64,000 nucleotides of DNA from Cordia subcordata (GCA_028554755.1 JAPTOF010000010.1:3704001-3768000), one strand, 5' to 3'; positions 23,375 to 35,351 are shown, numbered from the stretch's first letter. Numbers and translations: made by a program. The notes: generated by a model not told the origin, from the sequence alone.

Positions 23375-26300
23375 TAATTAATTAATTAATTATAAACCCC
23401 CACTCCTCACGGATTCAAACATAGGTCATCAGGAAGTAGTCTTAAATAGCATCAGTATTTGACCTAGTTACTTTACATAACTTGTGTTGTTTGGTTGTCA
23501 TTTTTTTGGGGATCATGGAGCTGAATATGTTTTAAAACCAATGAATGTTTAGGATCTGCCTCCTGAGATCAGAGAGGCCCAAGGGCAAAAGTTACAGGAG
23601 CTCAAGAAACAACAGGAGATTCATGATCGTCTGGCTTTGGAGCGTAAAATATTCTTGCGCGACAGAAAAATCAGATTTTTTGGTGAGCTGTTTGTTGCTG
23701 CATTAGGCTTTAAGATGTATTCTTTATCTTATAACGTTCTTGTGTTTTGCCTGTTATAATGACTCTTGGATTTGGTTTGTCTAGAGAGAAGAAAGATTGA
23801 GAGAAGGATAAGACGTCTGGAAAAACAGCAGCGTAGTTCAACTACCCCTGCCCAAGAAGCAGAGGTTGCTGAGCAACTAGCTAAACTGAAGGAAGATCTT
23901 GAATATGTGAGGGTAAGTAAAGATCAGTTTGATGTGAATTGAACATTTTCTTAACTTTTCAATTTTCTGAGTTTTTTGTGTGGTCATGTATGCTATTCCA
24001 GTGAATTGTTTTGGAACCCAGAATTTGAGACTGTAGAGACAGAGCGCTTCATTGGCTGTTTGAGCTATTTATATATTTTAAATATAAATATAAATATATG
24101 ATGCTTTATCTCCGGGAAAAAGGGGGAAACAACGCAAAAAAATGAGCTGTATCAAGAATCAACGTTGATATTATCATAAATACCCAATTGTTCTAGGAGC
24201 AGCATGAAGCGTGTCAAATTGTCTTGGCAACACTTCATGACCACATATGTTGTTTGCCTGGAGCTACTTGGTTTTGAATGCGGTTTCTACTATACAAAAA
24301 TAACTGAGCGCACTAATAGCTATAGTTCATCCATTGGATATTTTCATGATGTTGCATTAGTAAGAAATTAAGTCAATAAAGAATCACATTTAGTTTACAT
24401 AATACGCCTCCTGTACTTCACGGACTTGGTTTGAGTATTGGCTCTAGTGTTTTTTAGTTTATTTATAACTTCTAGGCAAAAGTTGACTGCTTTCTATTCC
24501 ACCGTTTGATCTGTAGTTCTTTCCCAAGACCGAAAAATATGTAGCTTTGTTTGCGGCAGTAGATGATCCAGAAATTGTTGAGAAAAGAAATAAATTGCGC
24601 AATCAGATTAAGGAGAATATACTTGCTGCTGTGGCTAGTGGGAAGGACCTGGAAGGTATGTGTTTGCGTTGTCTACTTTACTAGTAATCCCCTAATTCTC
24701 AGATTGCCTAATGTTTTTACAAGTAATTTATTCTTGTATGTTACGGTCTTTCTGAAAAACATCGTTATTACTTGCTTTTAACTGTTGTACTAAATTTCTC
24801 CATATTGCTATTGGACCATTTCTGGAGATTCTGCTGGGGGGTGGGGGTGGGAGTCTGCAGGAGCAGAAGAGTTATCAAAGACAGTGGAGGAATAGTGGTT
24901 GCTTATTGCTGTTTTGGCATTTTTCATTACTATTGTGCTTATGAAGTTTGGACTGTACTTTTAGTGGGTTTTGAGTAATCGTAGCTTCAATCATTTTCAC
25001 AGAGACAGGGAGTGAGGACGATGGGCTTCTGGATGCTAGCGAGGATGATTTCTTTTTAGCTGGAAGCTCAAGTGATGAAGCTGATGCAGATGATGAATGG
25101 ACAACAGATAAGAGTACAAGGTAATTATTGCATCTGTTGATCATGGCAGGTTTAACTTTTTCTTCAATTTTTATTGGTTTTCCTGAAATGCATGCCATGA
25201 TTTATTGTTAAAAGGTGACAGGTAATGGTGGACTCTAGTGATTATATATAGATAAGTTGGACACTATGGCCTATAAGTCTCGTGTCAAAGGCAACAGGTA
25301 TGGGTGATTGAAAAGTGATCATTAATCACACAAAGAGTGGTTTGTCTTAACCCTTTACTGGAACTATTATCACATAATTCCTGTCTAGGGTGGTGGGTGT
25401 GCACATTTGGCTTGTGATCCTGAAATTACTGCATTATCCATGAGTTTATGTCAACGACTTCGCTCTTTATGCATAGAGTTTTCCGTAGATTTGACCAATC
25501 ACATGCGGCCACATCTAAAGCCTGTGGTACTGTTTGTCACAACTTGTCCTGCATGTTGACTATTGCAATCTCGACTTGACCTTTCATTACCAACTCTGCT
25601 TCAGTACTCTTGTGGCTGGTGCCCAATATGATATCATTTCTTGCTTGTGTGCATCATCCTTGCTCAAGGATCATATCTATTTGTATCTTTGCCATTTTAT
25701 TGGATGTCTCTTCATGAGATTTGACAATAATCACTTTGGACCCAATGCAACCTGTCAAAAACAGTTCATAAACCATCCTTTTTCATGTTGGCTACACCAA
25801 TGTGGAACATTACTGAAATCTGAGTGTGGAACTATAATTTGCCATTTCTGTAGCTGTCTTGCTAATTTTTCTTAATTACCATTGTGGTACAGGGAGCAAG
25901 CATCCAGCGCATCTGGCAAAGCAGCATCTGGTGGGATGTCTAGTGATGAAAGAAACCAGGTTCGTAAATTTCTGTTGTTGGACTGCTCATCTATGATAAT
26001 GTAACCAAAATTATGAAACTTTCTCATGTAATGTGTTTATCCAGAGGCAGGTATCTGCTCGTGCTTTAATGCCTCCTCCTAGTTCAAGAAGCAGACCATT
26101 TTCTGGTCCACGTAGTGATGAATCAAGGGGTGGATCTTCAAGTAAGAAACCGTTCATGCGGAGGTATGAAATTCCCACATCCAGCAATACGTCAAATAGC
26201 ATCAGCAGTTCCTTCTTCAGAAAGAGAGGACTTGCAGATTCTCACACAGGCAACAGTGACAATTTAAGTTCCAACTCTGATGCGAGAAAGCCCCGAAGAA

Positions 26301-26622
26301 AGAGGAGGCCTAAGAAGAAAAAGCAACAGGTAGTATAGTTGTGAATGCACTCTGTGATATTCCTCCAAGCTTTCAAGATTTAGTTTTTCGACTCAGTATT
26401 TATGATACTATTTTGGTGGATTCATAGGCTAACCTTCAGTTGTGTTTTAGTCAAACATTTCATGGTTTTTCGTGATGGTCATTATAAATGTTTCTTTTGG
26501 CTTGATCATTAGTTTGTTATTGTATTAACTATTTTGTTCCGTATTCGTGTCTTTTCTGTTAGCGTTGTTAATTATGTGATGTCTATAACAGAATCATTAC
26601 TTTTCTTTCTGTCCAGGTATGA
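21330..26622 (+). CDS. rRNA-processing protein EFG1-like
   Basis: Predicted nucleolar factor for small-subunit pre-rRNA processing (Efg1 family, formerly DUF2361). Coding exons: 21330-21500, 23553-23682, 23785-23912, 24517-24655, 25003-25120, 25893-25959, 26045-26329, 26617-26622; 1044 nt, 347 residues; all GT-AG with consistent phases. Seen: a basic N-terminus with a KPKPKPKPK run (about residues 33-41); the EFG1 core from LKNQIRSTERMLRK through LPPEIREAQGQKLQEL, LERKIFLRDRKIRFFERRKI and RRLEKQQ (about 44-130), strongly helical; an acidic stretch in the exon 5 region (EDDGLLDASEDDFF); a Ser-rich low-complexity region; and a KPRRKRRPKKKKQQ tail suited to nucleolar retention. The last coding exon supplies only Val and the stop. 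Intron 1 is 2052 bp and carries an 85-bp satellite. Confidence 0.92.
21583..21591 (-). promoter_or_regulatory. Telo-box (AAACCCTAG) in EFG1-like intron 1
   Basis: CTAGGGTTT on the plus strand, 83 bp into intron 1 of the ribosome-biogenesis gene. Telo-boxes near the start of transcription are an established feature of plant ribosomal and rRNA-processing genes. Function here is inferred from sequence and position only. Confidence 0.45.
21781..22460. repeat. 85-bp minisatellite, 8 copies
   Basis: The word GAGCCATATGTAGG occurs at 21801, 21886, 21971, 22056, 22141, 22226, 22311 and 22396, an exact 85-bp period; the array is 680 bp. Each unit also carries TTAATATCGAGACAGA and GAGTTCCGGAAACTA. Copies differ almost only at two positions (GACAGACAAA or GACAGAAAAA; TTATGTGAG or TTATTTGAG), with more change in copy 1. 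It lies wholly inside intron 1 of the EFG1-like gene. Confidence 0.97.
22552..22842. mobile_element. Fold-back MITE in EFG1-like intron 1
   Basis: Left end GTTAATTCCTCCACAAATCC pairs with right end TAGGGACTTGTGGAGGAGTT(AAC). The pairing continues inward: GGTACTTGAACTATTAATT against AATTAATAGTTCAAGGACC, and TTGGACA against TGTCCAA. Element length is about 291 bp. Flanking target-site duplication is not clear. No coding content. Confidence 0.8.
23277..23395. repeat. Short tandem duplication and TA/TTAA microsatellite
   Basis: A 48-bp phrase containing ATTTATTTATCCACAATTG and TACATGTGT is present twice (about 23275-23342), followed by (TA)n and (TTAA)n. Intron 1 of the EFG1-like gene. Confidence 0.8.
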
Positions 26623-27244
26623 TGATCCGAGTTCGCATTCCTGATGGTGTAACGTCACTGGACAGACTATGCAGGATTCCTATTTAACCGGGAATTTTTT
26701 TCACCCCTTGTGTCATTATAGAAATACTAAGTAATTCCTTTTCCTCTCTACAATTGAAGGCTTATCATACTTCTACACCATAATTCTATTAATCGGCCAA
26801 AATTTTTTTATGACGGTGTCTTGACTTGTCTTTGCTCAATCTGTTGCTTGTTGAGGCATACAAGTGCCAACCATTCGATGTTAATCAAACGGTCTTTCTT
26901 TTTCTTGTGTTTTTGGGTAATAGAAGAAAGCTAAGCTGTGTACATTCTCTAGTGGATGCATGTTAGCATTTGAACTTGTCAATTTCTTTTATCTATTTAG
27001 CAACCTTCCCGGGTGGTCCGGTTGATATTCTTAATCGTCGGCGTCCGCACCTTCTTGGCTGGACTTTTTGAATGTATTGAGAGAAAATTTGATTTGGTTA
27101 GACAATGTTTAGATGTGGTTAGCAACTAAGCATTGATTATTTAGCAAGGTGTGACTGCATCTGGGAAGTATTTCAATATTTTAACGGGTTCAGTTCATAA
27201 GATCCGATCATGCTGACCATCACAAGGCTTAAAGTTTCTTCTCT

Positions 27245-27355
27245 TGGTTGGGGATTAGGGGGTAATTCAAGTGGTGAGGTTGTATCTCTTAAGAGATGAC
27301 TTGGATCGAATTTCGTGGAGCGCGGGGGTTGGGGGTTTGTACAAAAAAAAAAAGA
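27245..27355 (+). mobile_element. tRNA-derived SINE-like element
   Basis: An A-box-like TTCAAGTGGTGAGG (about 27267) is followed about 40 bp later by a B-box-like TGGATCGAATTTCG (about 27300), then GGGGGTTGGGGGTTTG and an A11 tail near 27341-27353. This is the layout of plant tRNA-derived SINEs. No clear target-site duplication was found. Confidence 0.55.
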
Positions 27356-27579
27356 TATATTCTTCCGTAACTGGAAAATGGTAAAATGGAAAATAAAGAT
27401 TGGGCAATGATCTCAATATGATTAAGATTTTTCAGAAATTATTAGACAAAATATGTACGAAAATTGGCAGAACATTTTCTAACTTGAAAAATGAATAATT
27501 TTATATAGTCTTTGCCCCAAAAAGAAGCAAAAATGTGTCATCCACTCTTTTTTTTTTTTTAATAAATAAGGAGGCTAAT

Positions 27580-28440
27580 CCAACATTACATAGAAATAAG
27601 TCGATGAAAGGAAACTCCTCTCATATCTTCCTCGAAAAAAAGCTTAATGAGCTCCGAGGGGTCCTTGATCTTGTGTACTCCAATTGGGAGTGTGAGACCA
27701 AAATTTGCCATCCAATCTACGCTCTTGTTTGCTTATCTAAAACATGTTTGAGAGAGAAGCCCTTATTTCTTGTCATGATACTTTTGCATTCTTTGATCAT
27801 TGGAAGTAGCATTCCTTCAGTTGTGGCGTGATCGGTCATCCAATGCACCAAAAGTTGTGAATCTGATTCAATCTCAAGCTCATGAAGGCGTACCTCTTCT
27901 GTAATTCGAAGTCCTTCAAACAGTGCTCTTGCTTCAGCTGCATTGTTAGAGGTTACTCTTAGATTAATGGCGAACCCCAAAACTCATTTGCTCCTCTCAT
28001 CTCTGAAGAGTCCTCCTCCTACTGCCTTTCCTGGGTTTCCTTTCGAGCAGCCATACAAGTTAAGTTTCATACCTTTATAAGGAGCATTCCACCAGATAAG
28101 TTGTCATTTTTTCTTTCTTTTAGGTTGATCCTTGATTCTATCTTTCCATGCATCTCTCACCTCCTTCACATATTTTTTGATATGCCATGCCTTGATTTGA
28201 GGATTTCTATCCGTCTCTTGTCTATGTAAAATCTCGTTTCTCCAACCCCAGAGCCACTATAGAGTGATAATAAAAGTAACATTCCATTTTTTGTCCTCCA
28301 ATTTATATTTGGGCTAATCTTTCCATACTGAATTCTCGAAAACCTTATGACATTGGTCTGATTGGAAAAGCCTCCACACTTCCCTAGCTTCAATAAAAAT
28401 TCTAAAGGCATTGTCATCTACTCTTTGAAGCTTGGCTTAT
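27580..28440 (-). pseudogene. LINE fragment with RNase H domain
   Basis: On the minus strand the reading runs from LINE tail sequence (WLWGWRNEIL-type, about 28250) to WWNAPYKGMKLNLYGCSKG, NPGKAV, then FAINLRVTSNNAAEARALFE, LEIESDSQLLVHWM and FSLKHV (27980-27717). These are the core strands of the type-1 RNase H domain of plant LINEs. The first catalytic Asp (normally before GCSKG) is Tyr. Stop codons separate the segments (for instance near 28120 and 27970), and the end after 27717 is degraded. No reverse transcriptase remains in the window. Confidence 0.85.
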
Positions 28441-28741
28441 TTCCTTTCTTTGGCTTCATCATTTTTGTTAATTTTTATTTTATTTTAACGGAAAACTTAT
28501 TTAAACACAATCGTATTGAAATTATATGAAATTTGTCCTAAAATAATAAGTTTTGTAACTTAGTAATACATTGAAGGGATAAGTGAATATTGAACTTTAA
28601 ATTTACGAGCCAACACATTCATCTTGCTTTAACAAGATTAAGAAAAATAAAGTAAAAAAAAAAAAAAAGCCAAAAAGACCAAACTCATAAATATTCAAAT
28701 AACCGTTTAAGCTGTTGAGTCAATTGGCGCCATGAACCAAA

Positions 28742-30697
28742 ATGAGTCAAAACTTCACCCATCTTCTTCAAAAATGCAAAACCCTCAAAGCCCTAAAAAA
28801 AATTCACTCTCATCTAATAACCACTGCCTCAATTGCCTCATCAGACCTTCTCCTCAACAAAATCCTCCGGTTGTACTCTGGCTTTGGGGCGGTAAGACAG
28901 GCCCGGAAGGTGTTTGACGGAATTCCTCAACCGAACCCCTTTCTTTGGACATCAATTATTCATGGGTATGTCGAGAATTTCCAATACAATGAAGCTTTTA
29001 CCCTCTTTGTGTGTATGCAAAACGAGGCAGTCCCACCTCTAAATTTCACTATTGTGTCCATTCTCAAGGGGTTGGGGCGCGAAAAGAGGGTGAGAGATGG
29101 AGAGGGGGTTTATGGGTTTGCAGTAAAATATGGTCTTGATTTTGATTTATTAGTGGAAAATGCATTGATTGATTTGTTTATGCGGTGTGGGAAGGTTGAA
29201 TTAGCTCAGAGGGTGTTTGATGGCATGAAAGAAAAGGATGTTGTTTCGTGGAATTCAATGATTTCGGGGTATGGGAGCAATGGGAGAGTGGAGGCAGCTC
29301 TAGGGTTGTTTAATAGTATGGCGGAGAGGAATGTGGTGTCTTGGACTGGTATGATTTGTGGGTATGTCAAGATGGGTGACATGGGGGAGGCACAGAGGCT
29401 TTTTGAGGCTATGCCTGTTAAGGACTCAGCAGTGGGGAATGTGATGGTCTCGGCGTATTTAGATCTGGGTGATGTTGATATGGCTCGGATTATGTTTGAC
29501 ATGATGCCTGTTCGTGATGTTGGCACATGGAATTTGATGATATCAGGATTTGTTAAAGCAGGGAGCTTAGAAATGGCTGAAGTATACTTTGACAAAATGC
29601 CTATGAGAAATGTGGCATCATGGACCATAATGATAGACGGGTATGTCAATGCTGGGAATTTGACTGAAGCTAGGCAGTTATTTGATCAGATGCCTCAGAA
29701 GAACCTTGTTTCATGGTCTATAATGATTGGAGGTTATGCAAAGAATGGACAACCAGGTACTGCTTTGAGGTTGTTTGAGGGCTTCAAAAAGCATGGTATT
29801 AAGCCAGATGAGACTTTAATATTGGATATCATCTCCGCCTGCTGTCATTTAGGGATTGTAAATGCAGTTGAGTCAATTATAAATTATTACGAGGGATCCT
29901 TAGCTGCGAATCCACGTGTTGTCACCAGTTTGATTGACATGTATGCAAAATGTGGAAGTATTGAGAAGGCCTTGCAAATTTTTGAAAGGGCCGATAATAA
30001 AGATTTGCTTTGTTATAGTACCATGCTAGCTGCCTTTGCTAATCATGGTTTGGTTCAAGAAGCGATTTCTTTGTTTTATAACATGCAAATGGAAAATATT
30101 ACTCCCGATGGTGTAACTTTTATAGGAATTTTAACTGCTTGTAATCATGCTGGATTTGTCAATGAAGGAAGGAGATATTTCAAGCAAATGATTGAAGAAC
30201 TCAAAATTGAACCCACCGAAAAGCATTATGCATGCATGGTTGACCTTCTTGGTCGAGCGGGTTGTCTTGAGGAGGCCTATAACCTGATAAACGAGATGCG
30301 TGTGCCACCTACTTCAGTTGTATGGGGTGCTTTACTTGCAGCTTGTAAAGTTCACAAGAATGTTCAGCTTGCTGAAATTGCAGCAGCTGAGTTATTCAAG
30401 ATTGAACCAGAAAATTCTGGCAATTACATTCTTTTATCTAATACTTATGCTGATGCTGGAAGATGGAGTGATGTTTCAAAAATTAGAGCAGTAATTAGGG
30501 AAAATCGAGTGAAAAAGAATCGAGGTTCAAGTTGGATCGAGTTGGAGACTATAATACATGAGTTTGGCATGGGAGATCTGTCACATTCGGATTCAGATAG
30601 GATTTACTTTATGTTGGATCTCCTCAATGAGGATATGAAACTTTCAGGATACTTGTTGAGTGCCAAAAATGAAGAGCTGACTGAAGTTCTTTGTTGA
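28742..30697 (+). CDS. Pentatricopeptide repeat protein, PLS class with E/E+ tail
   Basis: Predicted sequence-specific RNA-binding protein of mitochondria or plastids, of the class that selects cytidines for C-to-U editing. Intronless, 651 residues, uninterrupted. Seen: repeated PPR units across most of the length, with PLS hallmarks such as ARKVFDGIPQPNPFLWTSII, KDVVSWNSMISGY, RNVVSWTGMICGY, NVASWTIMIDGY, NLVSWSIMIGGYAKNG and VTSLIDMYAKCGSIEKA. The C-terminal part has HYACMVDLLGRAGCLEEA, VVWGALLAACKVH, YILLSNTYADAGRW and a final RGSSWIELETIIHEF, which are the E1/E2 and E+ motifs. There is no DYW deaminase domain, so it would need a partner for editing. The ATG at 28732 is out of frame, so 28742 is the natural start. 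I did not assign an editing site or a named orthologue. Confidence 0.95.
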   Translation: MSQNFTHLLQKCKTLKALKKIHSHLITTASIASSDLLLNKILRLYSGFGAVRQARKVFDGIPQPNPFLWTSIIHGYVENFQYNEAFTLFVCMQNEAVPPLNFTIVSILKGLGREKRVRDGEGVYGFAVKYGLDFDLLVENALIDLFMRCGKVELAQRVFDGMKEKDVVSWNSMISGYGSNGRVEAALGLFNSMAERNVVSWTGMICGYVKMGDMGEAQRLFEAMPVKDSAVGNVMVSAYLDLGDVDMARIMFDMMPVRDVGTWNLMISGFVKAGSLEMAEVYFDKMPMRNVASWTIMIDGYVNAGNLTEARQLFDQMPQKNLVSWSIMIGGYAKNGQPGTALRLFEGFKKHGIKPDETLILDIISACCHLGIVNAVESIINYYEGSLAANPRVVTSLIDMYAKCGSIEKALQIFERADNKDLLCYSTMLAAFANHGLVQEAISLFYNMQMENITPDGVTFIGILTACNHAGFVNEGRRYFKQMIEELKIEPTEKHYACMVDLLGRAGCLEEAYNLINEMRVPPTSVVWGALLAACKVHKNVQLAEIAAAELFKIEPENSGNYILLSNTYADAGRWSDVSKIRAVIRENRVKKNRGSSWIELETIIHEFGMGDLSHSDSDRIYFMLDLLNEDMKLSGYLLSAKNEELTEVLC

Positions 30698-31970
30698 TGT
30701 TTCAGCTTAGCTGTCCTCTTATGATCTAAACAATTGATGCACAAATATGTGAAGAAATAACTCTGAGCTTCTGACAAAATATAATGGTGTCCTTTCTAAT
30801 AAGATGATGCTGAGGACTGAACTTATCATCTTTAAAGCTCAAACTGTTGAAGCTACTAACTTGAAAAGGTACATAATTTGATAGTTGCTTAGTTCAGTGT
30901 CTAAGGATGGAAGAAACTTGCACGAGTGTAGACATAGGCGTTTCCTAGATGCTTTTTATAACTTGTCAATGAATATGTGGACATAGAATTGCAGACTTTC
31001 TCATCAGAAGGAGATGCCTCAAAGGAGTAACTGCAAAGATCAGGTTATATGGTAAACTTTTGGTCCATGAATATGGTTGCGTATTGACACTATATAGCCT
31101 CTTATATTTTTACCATATTGAGGCTATTTTAACAGCATTTTCCCCTATGTTTGGATCTTTTACTTCAATTCTATTTATCTGATCCTTGACTTTTAGGTAG
31201 GGTCTTTCTGTGATTATTTACGAGTAAACTTTCCTGCATGCTTTATTGGTATTTTACCTTAGTTTTCAAACTGGACGAAGAAAAACTTCCTCTTTCCAAA
31301 ACTTATCTAGCATTAACATGTCCTTTATGTTTGTCTTCAATAAATATAGTTCTTTGTCATAGCATTTGGCATCAGCTTTTGAATTTTTGGCACCCAGTAA
31401 GAAATTAAACTCGGGACATTTCTGACAGCACAGCGTATTGTTGTATGTTAATTTGTTACCTTGAATTAGTGACTTGTGTTGGAGGCAAGATTACGGTTGG
31501 TACAAGATATTGACATATTTAAGTCATGTGAACTATTACAAGCAGTAGTTAGATTCAACACATCTTTTCCCCCTTTTAAAGGAAACATCATGGTGTATGT
31601 TGGATGCCTTTGCATTTAGCTTCACAGTTTATCATAACTGCTATGTGTTGTGATTGCCAACTGATCTTGAAGTCTCTGATCTCCCTTTGATATTTCCGTC
31701 CCTGAGAAAATGCAGTGCCCCTAATGCCTAAAGCTATGATTTCCATCTTTATTTTTTTGGTGTATGAGTCATTTTGTTTGGATTTGGCTCCACTTGTACG
31801 TAACAGGTAGATCCAATAGTTGTGAATTATTTAATTTCATTGCAACTATTTTATCAGCTTATCATTGTTAAATTTCCCTTGCAATATTAAAAAGGGATTT
31901 GTCTATTATTTTAAGAGGGAGACCTAATGATGATGAATTTTCTTTTCCATTAAGGCAATCCAAATGATGT

Positions 31971-32416
31971 TCAGTTAATTTGTTTACCCTTTTGCTCCAT
32001 TATGCCATTTGTTTTATATAGAGCCATAATGTGTTGTATAATTTGTCCTCCAATTTTATCACATTGGCCCCTTTCTTCAGGCAATGCATCAAATTTAATC
32101 TGCTTATTGTCTTCTCCCACATATTTTATTGATGAAAACAGCATCCTATACCACAGAACTCTTCTGAGATCATGGTACTCTGACAGAATATCCACAAATT
32201 TAAATTTTCTGAGCAATTGATCAACCTGTGCCTTCATATCCAGTTAATCACACAATTTGTTACAACACCTACCAAGATGCGAATAATTTCAGATCTTCCT
32301 CGTAACGTTCTCGCTTGATGATCACACTTGGAGAGGACCTCACTTAATAAGATAAGAGCATAATTTATGTACTCTAAGAATGTATCTTGAGAAATATTAT
32401 AAAAAATACTGTACAC
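31971..32416 (-). pseudogene. Unidentified protein-like remnant
   Basis: Two antisense open stretches in different frames follow each other directly (32416-32234, then 32237-31971). Their residue mix (SKCDHQARTLRGRSEIIRIL; FDALPEERGQCDKIGGQ) looks more protein-like than the AT-driven open frames nearby. I do not recognise the family. The frame change at about 32236 and the lack of flanking exons suggest a decayed or captured gene fragment, but chance is not excluded. Confidence 0.25.
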
Positions 32417-32609
32417 AGTTCATGGACAATAATAAGCGAGGCCAGATCAACATGTGATAACATTATAAGTAAAATTTAATGATAACATTAATTGACAATG
32501 TTATGAGAGGGTGGAGACACACGACCAATGCGTATTCGTTTAATTATGATGTTTATGTGGCCCAAATACTTGTCCTTACCGAACCCCCACCCCAACACTC
32601 ACCCGCTCC

Positions 32610-32641
32610 CTCCCATCCCCTCCCCTCCCCTCCCCTCCCCT
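32610..32641. repeat. CCCCT pentanucleotide tract (minus-strand G4 candidate)
   Basis: Five successive CCCCT units preceded by CCCTCCCAT; the complementary strand has at least five runs of four Gs separated by single As, a dense quadruplex-forming pattern. It lies in intergenic DNA about 1.9 kb past the PPR stop codon. Confidence 0.8.
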
Positions 32642-33321
32642 AACCTAAATGGCTCAAATTCAGGTCCTGTAGGGCCATATTAGTGACCATGTTGTAAGTA
32701 TCAGTTTTATTTATTTATTTATTTAAGGTTTTATTAAATTTCTAAACTTGAGTCAAGGGGTTCTGGAAAAAAGAATATTCTGGCTGCATCTTGTAATATC
32801 TTGTCTAAACTCTCTAATTGGTTGCTCATCATCACTAAACATATGTGCCATTACCTCGTAAATCTCGTCCTAAACATGTGTTAATGACTGGAGTTCATGA
32901 ATCCATGGCTTATTAAATTCAAGCAACTATCATACATAAAGATTACATTATCAACATAGTATCAACTTTATTGGTGGTAAAATCAGCTTTATTGCACAGG
33001 GTTCCAAAATGGTTATCTTAAATCCATTAAACTAAAGTGTTCACAAAGCACAAAAAATTTTGTCATTTGCTCAAAAGATTCTTACAGAAAAGATTAATTT
33101 GACCATGTTTCATCTCCACCAAACTAGATAGCATGATTGGTTACCAAGACTTGGGATTCTCAATCAAAAATGGTTACATGGACTAAGTGCTCAGAATATG
33201 AATAAGAGCATTTGTAGATATATTATGCCCTGATCTTATTGGGCCAAATCTTTTTGGCACTCTTTTTCCAATGGAAGAGAGTGTAATAAAATCGTTTTAA
33301 AAATTTAAAGTATTAGAGAGT

Positions 33322-33560
33322 GGGTAACTTGTACTGAACTCTTTTATGAGTTATCATAAGTATATGTTACTTTTTCATAGTTTTAAAATAGGCACGAATA
33401 TCCATTTTAGAGACATATGTGTGATACATTTAAGGACACAGGGCTTATTTTTGGAACATGTGTGCTATACATTTAATGTCACAACCGGTCCCATGCCTAT
33501 TTTGAAACTACAGGGGTAACATGCACTTAGATAACCATCGGGGAGCGGTGCAATTTACCC
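33322..33560. mobile_element. MITE of the GGGTAAATTG family
   Basis: Left end GGGTAACTTGTACTGA, right end CGGTGCAATTTACCC; inside, the phrases TAAGTATATGTTA, GGCACGAATATCC and TATTTTGAAACTACAGG match the copy at 57161-57418 in order. Flanking duplication not detected here. Confidence 0.85.
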
Positions 33561-35351
33561 TTGCATATATAAACAATATTTTTAAGCCGTGCGTGTGATA
33601 AATAGGACGATAGTTGTGAGACGTGACTCCAGGACATTCTATCTTACTTGCAGTTGAGGTTTTAAGCTCTGGAGGAAATGAATGGAATGATAAATGATGA
33701 GACGCAAAGCTCGGACATTTGATTTTTGAGTAACAAAGGCTTCAAAACTATATGAAGTGATTGCTTATAAGTAGTAAAAAAAGTGTATATTTAACTAGTT
33801 TGACGTGTTCATGTTCAGTAATGATAGGATCCATCTAACTTCCAAAATTGAGAACTCGGTACAGGAACTTATTGAATTATTGGGTGTATGTTGGGTAGTT
33901 AACAACTTAAACGGGTTGCTTCGCTAGCTGATTTTGACTGTTGACAAGTTATCATCCTCCTGTGGCACGCGTAGATTTGGCGATTTGCTAGCCATGAAAT
34001 TGAGGTTTGACTTTCGGTGTGGTAAGACAAGAGCAGTTCTGCGTGATGATAATTAAAATCCGGACTTAGAATATATTACTTGTTTATTTTTCTTTTTCTC
34101 CCCAAATCAAATTCAAGGTGCTAATGTTAATTTTTTTTCCCTCTTTTCACATTTTATTTTCTGTTATTTTCTATTAAGAGATGAATGAGATTGAAGTTTT
34201 ATATACCTATATTTATAGGTAAAGAAAGTAAGGTCAGAATTAGAATATTTTAGAATATTTTATTAGTTGGTATTAGCCTATTAGGTGAGACAAAATAATT
34301 TATAGACTACAAAAAAACTATTATTTTAGAACATTTTGTAATTTTAGCATAAATTCGGACATCACTTAATCAACAAAAGACTCGAAATATCTGTTCAGTG
34401 GTTTTGTCGTAAAACAATTGTGAGCTCAAGAAAGGGTGGTTTGGGTTGGCGGAGGGTGGTGGAACTACTCTTTTTGCTTCTTTACCTCAATAAAAATAAT
34501 ATCTAGCTGTGATCACCTAGAATATGTATATTCAAATTGCTTAGGTGCAAAATAAGAATCATTAATGCCTAGACCACTTCAATTCAAATCCTTGTGGCCC
34601 TTAGACTATCTTTTCCCAAATCTCACTATTTTCACTCTAATAATTAAGAAGCCTACTCTTTTGCTTTTGTTTTGTTTTTTTTTTTTTTTAAAAGGAACTT
34701 ATTCCGTTCAACATTATTGACCTGGTCCACCTAAAACTTCTGCTTATTCTTTTGTTTCCTTCATTTTTTTTTCCCGTGGCTCTTCATTTTTTAAAATATG
34801 AGCTTTTGTGCCTTCAATTATTGTGAAGATATAAAAACTGAACTAAGCCCAGCTCACTAGGCAGTTTAGGTGATATGATTTGATAATGCCCTCTAGCTTT
34901 CGCGAGAGTCTCAATTATTATATATTCTTAATTAGATAAATGGGGATATTTAAGTGCTGCTAATTTAATTAGTTTTTTTTCAGGAGAGTGTATCAAACTT
35001 AAGTTTCTAAGCATAAAAATCAACGCATTAATTTCTAAAAATTTGTCTTTTATGTCTTTGAATTAATAGAGAGAAACTTTCTTCCTTTTCTTTTTAGTGT
35101 ACCTGCCAAAGAGAAATCTCAAATTGGATCCCAAATTAATTCCCAAGTTGATAGGTTAATTAGTATATCCAAGCCGTTGTGCACTCTTGTAATAAGAACC
35201 TTGTTGAGACGGTTCTAGCTTTCGTGCTTCCGTTCTACATTTTGATATTTCCAATAGCCTTCTCATACACAAGTGAAATTATCGAGTTACTAGTGTCATG
35301 AGAAAGATCGTAGTGGCAAAATAATAAATCTCCACGTACTCTAAGAAGACA

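Larger units (their letters stand above)
26623..28741. other. Intergenic spacer with a SINE-like sequence and a LINE remnant
   Basis: Starts with the 3' untranslated region of the EFG1-like gene (to roughly 27100). A tRNA-derived SINE-like segment lies at about 27245-27355 and a minus-strand LINE RNase H fragment at about 27580-28440. The PPR gene promoter occupies the last 300 bp, AT-rich, without a convincing core element. Confidence 0.7.
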
